Of a stretch of DNA of 64,000 nt, positions 48,383 to 62,085 are shown one piece after another. Position 1 is the first letter of the stretch. Every line of letters begins with the position of its first letter. The notes under the pieces were generated by a model. It did not search any database. It was not told where the DNA came from and saw only the letters and a program-made list of their open reading frames with translations. The stretch comes from Litomosoides sigmodontis (taxonomy: Eukaryota > Nematoda > Chromadorea > Rhabditida > Onchocercidae). The stretch is taken from the NCBI GenBank assembly GCA_963070105.1, contig OY718805.1:9955652-10019651 (forward strand). The letters are read 5' to 3'. The position numbers and the translations under genes were made by a program.

Positions 48383-49023
48383 ATGGATGAGAACGATCAA
48401 ACGATGCGTCCGATTGATGCTGACTTACTTAGTTCGGAAGAGGAATTGAATTGTCCATCTGATTCACAACCATCAACGTCATTTTTTGCCACACCAGACT
48501 TACTGCTAAATTCCTGTCGACATCATAGCTTCCGCCTTCAGCAATTTTCCTCATCACCGACCAGCCGAACACTGCAATATTTCACTGCGCCGCTATCAAT
48601 TGAAACTGAAATGCCCATCGTCCACTCGCAGTTAATTTCTTCCTCGTCCGAATGCTCCACATCAAGCACCGCACCGTCAGCGTTATCGATAGCGCCATCA
48701 CATGAATTGTTAAATTCATTCCTTTGGGATCAGTGGCTGTGCTCGTTAGCTACGTCATTGACACCAGCACAGTGGCAGTTGTATTGGATGAACTATTTCA
48801 CAATATTTGGCACCATCGGCCTACCGCAACACCTCGTCAATTTTTTTGCTACCGCCGCTACCACCAATTTCTCCTCCGATAATTTATTAGCATCACCACA
48901 AATTAATGCTAATTGGACGCTTCTCCAACAGCAATTCTATGGTTCGTACGTTTACTTACCTTTCTCCAATGTTTTTTTCTTTCAGAATTTCCATCAGAAA
49001 TTTCAGAGCTGTCAAACAGTTAA
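48383..49023 (+). CDS. Orphan 198-residue Ser/Thr-rich protein
   Basis: Two exons, 48383-48941 and 48986-49023, are joined across a 44 nt intron (donor GTTCGT, acceptor TTTCTTTCAG). The unspliced frame runs a little further with a low-complexity Phe-rich ending, whereas splicing gives the more typical ending YEFPSEISELSNS. The first exon alone holds 186 codons without a stop, long for this A+T-rich window. The N-terminal half is acidic and Ser/Pro-rich (for example SSEEELNCPSDSQPSTS), as in disordered regulatory regions. The middle has an aromatic-rich block at about 110-150 (LWDQWLCSLATSL, QWQLYWMNYFTIFG) that could be a small folded module or a protein-binding helix. There is no signal peptide. 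The ATG lies 6 nt after a TTTCAG acceptor, consistent with a spliced or trans-spliced leader. I do not recognise the family; a transcription-related role is only a guess. Confidence 0.65.
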
Positions 49024-49958
49024 TTTTGTTCGACTGTAGTGAAACTCATAAAAGTAATCAATTTTAAATTAAAAACTTGAGCGAATCAAACTAAACTGTA
49101 ATGATTTGTGAATTGAAAAGTAAAATTTGCTTTTTTTTATCGTATAATTTGAATTATTTTTTTTCATTGCCACTTTTTAGAATTATAAAACATTTTAAAC
49201 ATTGTTAATTTTACATTTCATTAAAAATCACAGTAAATTTTGAATACTTTTAAATGATTCCTCCTTCTTCTGGCCCTTACCATAACAGTAATAAATTAAT
49301 TCATTTAAAAAAGAATTCAACGAAAAAGTTATACAACTCATAAAGGTATTTTTTTAAGCGAAATAATAATTACTATCACTTCCATTTCGCGCTTCCTCTC
49401 TTTTCCTTCTCTTATTCCTTCTCACTCTCTCTTTATCCTTGCAATAATTTCTTTTTCTTTCGAAAATTTTACATTGTTTTAAAAACCGTTAATGAATTTG
49501 ATGAACTGTTTTCCCCTCAATAACATTTCAATTTCTTTCGTTTTTTTTTTTAAAATAACAACCGAAACTAACAGCTAATTTGTACCCAAAATTTTAGATA
49601 TATTTTAAAAGTCCATGTAAGCATACATGTATATCACACATGTATGGGGGAGAAATTTTCAGCTAATAATTACTATGCTTCTCTTCAAACCATCTAAATT
49701 TGTATAAATTTGATTATTTCACGCTTATCAATGCAGATAATTAGCACGAAAAATAATTCACTTCTCAGTTTTACACAATCAGCGAAATTAATTAATAATT
49801 TCGTCACATTCTGCAACGAAACTCTTGCAAAGCTCAGAAGCTCTCAATTATTCATTAATGTGATAATCAGTGATTTATTTGAATTTCAACAGCCATTGAA
49901 AATTCAGCGTTGGATAGAAGGAATAAACAAGCGCTGTGTTCCACATGTGTCGTCGAAA

Positions 49959-49982
49959 GTTTAAAGCATTTGTGCTTTAAAC
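49959..49982. other. Perfect 10 bp inverted repeat (hairpin) with a 4 nt loop
   Basis: GTTTAAAGCA and its exact reverse complement TGCTTTAAAC flank TTTG. It is isolated from any gene model and its function is unknown. Confidence 0.85.
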
Positions 49983-52183
49983 ACAAATGTAATAATCGCA
50001 TGTGCAAATGTGTTACTTACCTGAAACGTAATTTTATATGCATAAGCATGAGTAATGCAAGCACGCGAATCAGTGATGGAGTGATTTATGGAAGTGAATT
50101 GCTTCATTTGTTTCTTCATTTTAATTTTCTCGAAATCTCACATTTCACTTTCCCTTTCCTTCCTTTCTTTTCTCTTCAATTCTCGAATTGACAATAAAAA
50201 TTTAATTGTTTATTTAGCAGTGGTAAGAAGTGATAGCATTCATTTTGCTACAATAACCTCTCCTTCTTCTATTACAATTTTTACCATGTGATTAAATATC
50301 CGATGAGTTGATTAAAATCAACTTTTAAATTGAAATTAACTGTGCTGTGTACATTACCATTGGATAGTTATTTCTAGACGAAATTTGTATAAATGGACAG
50401 TTTTAAAATTTTGCACATACGACGTACACAAATTAAATAATATATTTAAAAAGAAAGCTTTTCAAATGTTCTTATATCAGTATACTTGTATTTAAAAAAT
50501 GAAAATTCATTATTTGAATATTAAAATAAGGATTAATTCTTCTGATATGGGAATCATTTTTTTTTCGGGACACGCGTATTGTTACAATAATATTGATTGC
50601 AATATTTTAATTTAGCAATAAATGCCATGTGAGTCATTTCATGTGACACATTTCAACGATGGCTTTTTAAATTACCTAACTAATCTTTTTTCTTCGACTT
50701 TTCCAGTTTTTTGCAAGTGAGGAAAATTAATTGGAATAATTGAGGAAAGCACACATTGTCGATTTGCTAATTCGTTCATTAAATTCGATTGATACGCAGC
50801 AATTAATTAACCTTTGGGGTTTTCATTTTGGAACTAAAATTTCGACTTGTAATACGTGAGGCATTGCTTTCATTGATTTAGTTGAGTGAAAATCATATGA
50901 CATCTTAATAATGACTGGTCGTATTCGATAGCATACAACTTTGTTATTCAACAGGTGGCGTTGATGTCGCATATTAGACAATTTTATTTTCAATTCCTTG
51001 CAATTACACATTTAGCAATTTTTGCAGTTTTTACTTTTTTCCTCTTTGTGAAATTGTTATTTTAACGCCAGCAATTTGACGTCATTCGTTCTTGTCACAT
51101 TTATTGTCAAACAATGCAAAGATGTAGTCAGACGGGACGGCCGATCGGTCGTCTATAAATGAATTGAAATTGAAACAAGCCGAGAAGGAGCGAACGAGCT
51201 AAGAGAATAAGTAGCACGCATAGTATGAAATCGCACTTTCATGCATTCTTGCACGCAACATGCAATTGCTGTAGCACTACGGGTTATTGCCAACGAATTA
51301 ATGGTATCAATTTAACTGTTGGAAATCACCTGCTTAATCTATGATCTTGAAATTATCTAAAACATGAGATTCTTGGATTTGAAGTATTTTTTGAAAAAAA
51401 ATTTAATTTCAGGAAAGAAAGAAGATATCATTTAACGAATGCTTTATTATGATTATGGGTTTTTAAATTCAAGAAGTTTTTCAGAGAATTACGCAAACTC
51501 TTTTACAGTATTATCAAGGCAATTCATCCTGATTTATTAATAATTTAAAAAGACATTGAACTTTTTGCTAAAAATGTTACTGTCATATGTTCTTCTCATA
51601 AATTGCAGCACTAATTAAATAAATTATTTAATAAAGAGTGCAAAATTGCCAAAAATCTCCATTTATAATTTTCACTGCTTAACGTAATTTGTAGTATTTT
51701 ATTTTTGAAATTAAAAATTGAAATCTTGGCTTGGGAATTAACACTAATTCAAAAAGCTATTTAAAACTATGTAAAATTTAAAAAAGAAACGAAAAACGCA
51801 AAAGCTACCAAAAATTGAAAAAAAAAAAAGGAATTTACTATGTAGTTGCGCACACTCATTTTAGCCTCCCATTGCAAACAGGCACTTTCACTTGCTAGTA
51901 AATTCTTGGAAATTGAATTAAAATGCATTTTAGTTCTATGTCTCAATAGGAGAAAAGCTGATAATAACAGATCATTGACCAGCGATTGACTGAGAATAGC
52001 AGTAGCGGTAGTGGTGGTGGTGGAGGGAACTGATACTGTTATCACCACCGCTATCACTGCTATTGTCATTATTGTTTTTGTCATTTATCACTGATGTTAA
52101 CGGTGCCAGTGATAAGCATCTTTGATCGAAAACTTTCCGTACGACTTTTCGCTAACAAATATATAAGGAAGAGAAACGAATGA

Positions 52184-52584
52184 ATGAATGATTGAATTGA
52201 ATTGAATTGAACTGAACTGAAATGAAATGAAATGTTCAGTTAGAGGAAAAGGGAGTTGCGGGTGGGAGAAATATTTACTTATCTATCAATGTACCATATC
52301 ATCATATTTATCAATATGTGGACGTGAGGAAGGAGTAATATGCAAAGTTAAGAAGGATTGATCTGTTATAGCAGAAAGACGAAAACAATAGATCCTCCTA
52401 TTCCTCCTCCTCCTCCTCCTCTTATTCCTCTTCCTCTTCCTCTTCCTTCTCCTCTTCCTCTTCCTCTTCCTCTTCCTCCTCCATGTATCATTCACACAGC
52501 TACGTGAAACGTAGCTAACTAACCAGCTAACTGCGACTAAGTGTAAGTGAGTGAGTGAGTGAGTGAGTGAGTGAGTGAGTGAGT
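52184..52584. repeat. Cluster of simple-sequence tracts
   Basis: Three tracts lie within 400 bp: GAATG/GAATT-type pentanucleotides (about 52,184-52,235), a CCT/CTT polypyrimidine tract (about 52,397-52,488) and a GTGA array (about 52,543-52,584). The Arg/Lys-rich frame at 52,286-52,495 is a translation of the purine-rich strand, not a gene. Confidence 0.9.
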
Positions 52585-53605
52585 TAGACTAATTGATGAT
52601 TGTGTTATCATCAAATCTAGGAAGTTGGAATAATGAAATCACCAAGCCCTCCAACGCTGCTCCACAATTTCTCTACCGTTATCATCTTCTCTCCTTTTTT
52701 TTTTCTCCCTGCTTAGCACGTACTGCTATGAAATTGCTCTTTCTAAATAATTTGCATAACAGATGAAGTTATATTTGTGATAATTAATAACTCGTTTTTT
52801 CTTGTTCAGTTTGTATTCCAGTTAAATTAATTTTAATTAAATTTTTTGCAATTTTTAGCACTTCTTTTTTCCTTTGTCTAAGTAAAGTTTTTGCACTGAG
52901 AAATACTTCAATATTCTTTTTGTAACTAAATTTTAGCTTAACTCACTTAAAAGTTCATTTTATATGCAAACGTACTGTTGGACTCTTGACCTGCGTTACA
53001 ACTAGCATCAAGCAATTTGCCGCTCCTCACTTCTTCCAAAATAATTCGTTATTTTTTTCATTTTTTTCACTAAAATACTTTGTTGTAGCGATTAGCTGTA
53101 TAAAATTTGTAGTGAAATATGAGCAAAATGAAAAATTTATCAAAATCTTATGCAATAATTTTTTCAAATTATAAATCATCAATTAATCCTTTTAATTTTA
53201 TTTTCATTAAATCACACTAATACTATCATTGCATATGTTTTTTTTCAAAATTTCAAAATTCGTTTCATTTTACGCCTATTCATTTACAAAATAAGAGGAA
53301 AAAGAATGTTTCGGTTCAGGTTCGATAGAATTTTTTTGCTTTGAAAAAAGTTAACAAACAACGCCAACGCCAACGCCAACGACAACAACAACGGCGTGCA
53401 ATTATTTCATTTTTTTTCTTCCTGGGAAATTCTACTCATTTGCTTGAAAGGAAAACGAACTGCTTGTGCTGATTAATTTTTACCTCAATTTCTGCTAGAC
53501 AGGTTATTTTTGGAATAACTTTTCCGTCATGGTTTAATTCACGTTAGTAAAATTCATTCCAAAATCTTCCACCCACGGAATTATTTTAAAGAAAAGAATT
53601 TGCAA

Positions 53606-53930
53606 ATGGGCAACTCGGTGACCACCCAATCGAGCAGCTCAAAATCAACGTGTCGTCGATTGAAACAAAAAAATAACGTAGGACATTCTAATTATCACAA
53701 AGGTTAGCTCATTGTTTTTGCATTTTTGAAAAAATTGCGTTTTTGTTAGAGACAATTTAATTAATTTTATCACAAACAAAAAACAAATTTAACTTTTGCA
53801 TATTTATTAATTTAAAAAATATCTGCCTTTCACAGTTTATTTATTCGTTGAATACTTACGACATTACAACTATCTGGTGATTTATGCTCTCACAAATCAG
53901 CCAAATCAATTTGTGTTTCATTTAGCCTAA
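53606..53930 (+). CDS. Candidate short gene with a myristoylation-type N-terminus
   Basis: Exons 53606-53702 and 53836-53930 join in phase into 63 residues. The start MGNSVTTQSSSSKST fits the N-myristoylation pattern (Gly2, Thr6) and is followed by a basic Cys/Arg/Lys patch (TCRRLKQK), a combination that can anchor proteins to the inner face of membranes. The second exon is hydrophobic and aromatic (VYLFVEYLRHYNYLVIYAL) and ends in a stop. The first exon looks more credible than the second. It may instead splice, in phase 1, to a distant exon beyond the AAT array. Family unknown. Confidence 0.35.
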
Positions 53931-54322
53931 AAATGGCTAATCCTTAATTGGTAGTTGAAAATAAATTAAACGTTGATCAGTAATGATAACAGCTACTAAC
54001 TTACAGTAAGTATGCGAATTCTCGTACATTCCTAATTGGTATATCATTGGTGTTTTTACACACATATAATGAACGATTTATTTTATTGCATCATAAATTA
54101 TTTAAATATTTTAATTGCTCTTGAAGATGAAAAAATTTTTTTCAAATTAATTGATTTCTTAAGTGAAAAGTGAAAATAACCTTTCGTTTATGGTCATTTC
54201 TCAACCAACAATGGCAGCAGGCGATATGTGAAATTAAAAATTAGGTATTAATAATAATAGTAAAAATTAAACAATAAATTAAGTTGTAGCAGTTGTACAT
54301 CTCACAAGTAGCAATAGAAATA

Positions 54323-55632
<1,310 letters not shown>

Positions 55633-58600
55633 GTCATAGGAACAGTTTAATGAGTGGAAAAGTAAGAAATGCTATAAGCGCTTATTTTCAATTATATTTT
55701 AAATTTGAAGTTGAGGAATGTTTTTCCAAACTATTCATTAAGCCATTACTCATCGTCGTAACAGTTGGTTGGTATTCATTCAACTTTTTTTCCTTCAAAA
55801 AACATTTTTAGATTAATTTAGGCATTAAAATTCAATTTTAGTTATTCTAGCAGCTAGGGTGATAAACGGAATTTAAGTGGGATTTGTATTAAAATATGAA
55901 TTAAAATGATCCTCTCTACTTTTAGCTCATTTACTTTCGATAAAGAATTTCGATCTCACAACTTGCCATTACTCTTACAGTTTGCTGGAAGTATTCTAAT
56001 TCTAATTTTAATAAATTGAATACTTTGATTAAAAAGTGATTTATTTCTTCCTGACTTTTCATTTGTTTAATGCAATCAAATTAGTCGAAAGTATGATAAA
56101 TAGTAGGCAGAAAGTATGTGAATAAAATTTCGAAATGATTCCTATTATTTATCAAATTTAAATGAACAGTTGGTGAATTTTTCACATTCCCTCGCTTATC
56201 ACTTATCACTTATCACTTCTGCATTTTAACCCGCTGAAATAGAACTAGCAAACGCAATAAAATGACAACTAATATTTATCATTCTTAATCTTTTAATAAT
56301 ATCATTATTTTCTATCCAAAATTCATTATTCATTGAGCGCAATTTTTAAAGTAAAAGTTTTTGTTTAAATTTAATGATAAATACAATTATTAGATGATAA
56401 GTATCCAATGGCTAAATTTTATCTCAAACAAAAATATTTTTTTTTCCTTGCAAAATTTTACTTCACATTTCTCTCAAATTTTCCAATCGATAAGTGTGAA
56501 TATTGGAAAATAGATATTTAAAAATTTAATTTTTATTCATCTTAATGAGCTCCCTCCGTAAATTTCAGTAATTTTCATCGTCTCTTTAACTTATAAATTA
56601 AAAGTAAATTTAATTTACGTTTTTTTTAAAAAATATTTCAGTGCTTTTTTTATCTCTCTTCCCTCATATTGCCATCTTTTTCTTCCTTTCATATTTTTTC
56701 AAAAAAAAGCGAATTCTTTCCTCCTTATTTTTCTTCCCTTCCTACTTCTCCTGCTTATCTGTCATTCTTTAAGTTTGATCTAAGCAGCTAAGCGTTTCAC
56801 GGCATTTGTTTTTGATCGGTGTGCTTCGTTCGCTGTGCCTTAGTAAAATTAAAATTAACTTCGTACTACAGTTGAGCGTAATTTTTCATTTTCAAATAAC
56901 ATTCACAAAACGAACAAGTTTTGAGAGTTCAAGAGGATGTATTATAATTGAGAGGGAGGGAGGAAGAGAGAGAGAGACAGAAAGTGAAAAAAAAAAGGTA
57001 GAACATGTGGGAAGCAAAAAAGAGAGAATGGAATATAAAATTCTTCAAAAATAATATATTTATATTTTTCGAGCAAAAAAAATGAAATTTTTTATTTTCT
57101 AACAAATTTCATCACAAACTGTTATGCATGCAAAAATTTTCTCAACGAAATTTTTATTTATTTTTTTTTGATTAACTTATGCAATTTTAAATTCTTTTTC
57201 TTTCAAACAAAGCAAGAAAAAGACTGATAACAATAAAATGAAATATTTTACTCCCATAATTCAATAGCTCTGATTGACCAATCAATCAATCACTCATTGT
57301 TCATCCAACTAATGGATGAATTAATGTAATTATTGTGTAATTTACAGTGATCACATGACAAACGTATAGCTATCGGATCTTTCCACAAAATCTAATTAAT
57401 TTAATCGTTCACTTTGATTTATTACACTCTTCAAAGAAAAAAAATGAGGGAAAGAGAAGTTAAATCATATCTATTAAGAGTTACACTAATTACTCAAACA
57501 AACGATGGAAAATTAATTGAATGAAAAACACAAAGGAATCCTTTCTCTCTCACTCCGACTCTCTCCCTCTCCCTCCCTCTGTCTCTCTTTCTCTTTATTG
57601 CTTTTTTCACCTTTCCTTTCTCTTTTCTTCCTCTTATATGCGGTTAATTCTGCCACTTGTAATTTTTACATAAAAGTAATAATTAATTAAAGCAAATCCA
57701 TTTCACCACAGAGGAAGATAGTTCATTTATGAATTTGTTTTGATTGAAATTAAAATGAAATATAGAAAAGTTTAACGCCTATTTTCATTTCATTTCATTT
57801 ACTCAATAAATTTACTTTCTTTTTTAAAAAAAGAAAAAAAAACGAGAAAAACAAAAAGACGAGAAAACGTGATGAAACAATCATTTGTTAATTACCAGCA
57901 AAATTTCATTTCATTCTCTCTTCCTTTCATTAACAGACAGTGAAGCTCGTCAATAAATGTTAACAATGATAAGGGAACTGATAAATATTTAAGGAGGAAG
58001 TGATGTACTGACAAATATTTCATTTTTGCAAACGCTCTTCCATCCTTCCCACGTTCTCCCTCACTCTTTTTCTTCATTGCACAACAATCACCGTTGTTAC
58101 TTCATTCCTGATTTCCACATATTTTCCGGTTCCTGTCCACCATTCATGTTTGATTGTTACTCTGCCCCTTTGACGAGGATTCCAAATGAGTTCCTATTGG
58201 TAAACCTGTTTTTTAATGTCATTTCATTTCTTTGCATGAATAATTAATCCATTTGGAATATGCCATATTTTCCAATTTTCTAATTTTCTTTTCCGTTCAT
58301 CGCTTTTTGTTGTGAAAATTACCTAATTTTATCGCATTTATCATTTGCCCAATAAATAGTTAAAACAACGAATAGTAATAGTTTGTGGTATTTTTACCTT
58401 TTTTTTTTGAATTTTACACATGAACTACCTTAAAAGACATTTGGCAAGCAATTGTTTCATTTCTTTTTTAGTTTCAAATTAAGTATTGGATTACTTGCAT
58501 TACTTTGCTACATTAAGAAGAGAAGTTTCTGAAACCAGTCGAACCCCTTTTCAGATATTCTCTCAATTTTACATCCTAAAAATTCGTACTGCCTAAATTA

Positions 58601-59964
58601 CAAATAGAAATTATTGAAGGATTTTTTGAATTGAATAGAAATTTTTTTCAGTTTGTGCATAATTTCAATTCTAATATTTCGTTTTGCTTAAATCGTAACA
58701 TTTGATGTGAAAAGCTTTATGTCAGGAATATCACATCGCATTAAAAATTTTTATTTCATTAAATATGCTTATCATTTGCAGTGAAACAATTTTTCTAACA
58801 AATAAAAATTATTCACAATAAGAAGATTGATAAAAAAAAATGAAGATAATAGGATTAATCACAAAAAATTGACCGATAAATTTCATGTGAATTTAAATTT
58901 TCACGATAATTAAAATAGGAATGAATAAAAATTGGAAATTTTCCGAAAATTTTTGAGAAATAGAAGGCGTAACGAAGCAATTTCAATCCCCCAAAAATGA
59001 GAATCTTATTTTTATTACAGAAATAATTTGTTACGTATGAGACGATTGAGAGCTGCAACAAGCATGCAGAAACGCATTCTTTTCTTACTGCCCTTAACAA
59101 GCTATCAGTTCGGTGAAATGCCAACTGGAAATGTACTGGAAATTAAATACCGAATAGGAATTAGGCCGAAATTTAAATAGTAATCCTCGAAAAAAATTAA
59201 TTACCAAAAATGTAGTAAATAGCGTGTTTGCGGAATGGAATTAATTTACTGCATCGAATTGCGTGATAAAACATTCTTTTTTCGTTTTCATTGAAATTTC
59301 AATGATATTACTCTTTTTTAAGAGGGAATGTAATTAATTACTGCGTAGGAGGGTAATATACTTTTAGCATATTTGATATGGATAATTTAGTTTAGCACCG
59401 ACATCATTCAAATCCTTCGTATCTACGTACCGATAATGCAATTGTGTTGGCGATAGGAAATGACTGATTATTTCCCTCGTGATAATCGCAATAAAATTAT
59501 GAGCATATGCAAACGATTTATATAAAATGAGCCGAAAATAATTTTGTACATTTTGAAATCAAATTTATACAGAATGAAGTGAAATGGACAAGTTCGCTGC
59601 TAATTATGGAGATGAAAGACTTTTTTTTTTTGTTTTAAAGACGATTATGAGAGATTCCTTCAACTCATTTCATCTTCAAACTTTTTAACGGTTTGCCACC
59701 AAATAATTAAATTGTAGTAAATTTATCAAATTACATCTTGTTTTTCTTACGATGGAAACGACAAATAAAAGAAATATTAAAATTAGAGCTGTAATTTTCC
59801 AATCCAAGGAAATGTGCAATTTTACTTTTAATAAACTTTGAACGGACAGAAAGAAAAATTGTCTATGAATTGAACATCTGCTAAAATTTGAGGACTAAAA
59901 TTTGAGGAATGTTCTACTCTTTTTTTCCCTTCGTGTTTCTAATTTCTACTAAAATGATTGATTA

Positions 59965-60006
59965 CGTCGTGTTTCATCGCTATTTCGTCGTGTTTCATCG
60001 CTATTT
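59965..60006. repeat. Exact 21 bp tandem duplication
   Basis: Two identical adjacent copies of a 21 bp unit containing GTCGTGTTTCATCGCTATT lie at 59,965-59,985 and 59,986-60,006. Confidence 0.9.
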
Positions 60007-62071
60007 CAAGCATTTAAGTTAATGGAAATGAAAAATAATGTTTGAAGTGAGCGATAGAAATGCGAAGGCAAAACAAACCGCAAGTTTAATTGAATTTATA
60101 GGAGCGAAAAATAGTGAAATTCAAAACTAATTCCATTGGTTAATAAGCATGTATTTTATCATTTTTCATCTAACTGAAATGCACAGATGTTGTTTTACAA
60201 CAACGCATCATTTTTTAAGTTTTGACTTCCATTTTTTCTCTCCTCTCTTATTAAGTTAATTTAAAACTTTCTATTAGCTTACTTGAAATTAAACTTGAAA
60301 TTTCAATTTGTTCACTGAGCTTGCTATCCGTTTACTATCAAAATTTAATTATAAATCAACAAAAAAATTTTTTTGTTTGTAAGTGATTAATTGGTTTTTT
60401 ACTTTTCATCCAATTTTGTTGTAAATTTTAGTTGTCTTAGTTTTTATTCCACTTAAAATCAGTTTTTTAACCTTTTTCTATTTCATTTTTCATTTTTTGA
60501 GATTTTCTTCATTTCGTTCTTTTTTTTGTAAAATGTTCTTTCACATTTATTTGACAGCGAAACTTTTTTCCCAACAAATTTTAATTGATTCAATTTTCCA
60601 TTCACAGTGAATGTTTACTTTAATGAATTTGTCATGAATTGAGGGATATTTGTTTTTTTTTTGTCTTCGTCATCAACTTCCTGAAAGCGACGAAAATTTC
60701 TTCGACCTCAGCAATGTGACGATGACGATGATGATGATGGAAGGAAGGACAAAGGTCAGGGACTTATTGCTTCGAGGAAATTTCATTTCGCGAAAAGTGG
60801 AAATTTTTTAATTCACTAATTGGAAAAGTTTGAAGTTTCAAGTCAGCCGAACGAGAAAGTGCAAAGATTAATGGTTCGGAGCAACAATCCAGCCTTGTAA
60901 TCGGCCATATGTTCGATCAAGATTTCAATAATTAAACATTTGTGCGAATTGCCAAGTTTCAATGATCAATTCCCATTCAACCAATCATATATGAAATAAA
61001 TTTTGAAATTCACAAATGATAGATAAAAAAATGAATGGTTCGTACGAATTCAAATCGATGACATACTTCAAGAAAAAGAGACGAAGAAAAATTGAAATGT
61101 AAATAACCAGTTTTTAAAACAGATTATTTCATTTTTGACCCATAGTGGTCTTCGTGTGATAGATTTCAATTAAGGATGATGAAATGTTAGGCTTGAAATT
61201 TAGTAATTGTTAAATCGGACATGGTGAAATTTTTTTGTTAAAGTGTGATTGATTATCATTCCTAGTAAACTTTTGCTACCTAAGCAACTTGAGAAGTAGG
61301 GAAAAGACTTTTCTTGGAAAATTTTTTTGCTTGATTTTTGCTAAGACATTGTAGGTATTCCTTTGAAGTAGCAAAATTTCACGAAATTTCAACATTGCTG
61401 AAATTGTTCAATGTAATAATACTTTTTTCCTTTAATAAGCTAACATTTTATCATTAGCATCCCTTTTTCTTTTTAATTTTCGTCATCAAATTTTAAATCT
61501 CACTTTTTGATGACACAATTTACAATGCAATTTTTTCCATCTTCACTTATCACAAAGAGGAATGATATGGAATTGATATGATTAGACTAAACTTGTAATA
61601 GTCAAATTGCAGTGGGAAACAAATCCCATTTACGTCATTTGTAGAAAATAGATATTTAATAAATCAAATTCGATTCGCGTCATCTCTTTTGCTATTCCTG
61701 GAACTCTTCGATAGCCTACAAAAAGTGTTTATTTTTGAAAAATTCAAATACATCAATCATTGAAATTTATTCAATACGTTGATGCAAAATATAATAACTT
61801 AATCGAAGTCATACAATGATTAATTACTTGACAAATGCCATTCCTCTGTTTCTCTCTTATCATTCATTTCGTGTAGGATTTGAAAAAAAAACGAAACAAA
61901 GAAAACGACCGCTACGGTACTTTGTTTTTGACGGTTAGGCTCGTAAGCTTAGCTGCGGTCAGCAAAGACTACCGCTCCTCTTTCATCTTTCTCGTCCATC
62001 TTTCTTAAAAGTCTCACAGCTTACGAAGCTGTCGTTGCAGTAGAAATACAGATGGACGATAGCCATGGAAT

Positions 62072-62085
62072 TGCTATAAAATAGC
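62072..62085 (+). promoter_or_regulatory. TATA-like box in a GC-balanced patch
   Basis: The motif GCTATAAAATAGC is a near-palindromic TATA box, preceded by a patch richer in C and G (61,900-62,060) that contains the perfect hairpin CAGCTT-ACG-AAGCTG (near 62,018-62,032). About 100 bp downstream an ATG opens a 34-codon frame without clear coding character. Promoter activity is only inferred. Confidence 0.25.

Larger units (their letters stand above)
49024..53605. other. Gene-poor stretch with simple repeats
   Basis: No convincing exon was found in 4.6 kb. It contains a hairpin at 49,959-49,982, a palindromic GC island with a TATA-like box near 51,130-51,160 and a cluster of simple repeats at 52,184-52,584. 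Open frames (49,710-49,964; 50,823-51,011; 51,767-52,084) look like chance frames. Confidence 0.55.

Noticed and set aside
51767..52084. 105-codon minus-strand frame starting with a hydrophobic and Thr-rich stretch
   Set aside because: The Thr run comes from a CCA-type simple repeat and the rest is low complexity, with no splice or family support.
58855..59124. 89-codon minus-strand frame
   Set aside because: The start is a TTG, the composition is typical of chance A+T-rich frames, and no partner exons were found despite a good-looking donor.
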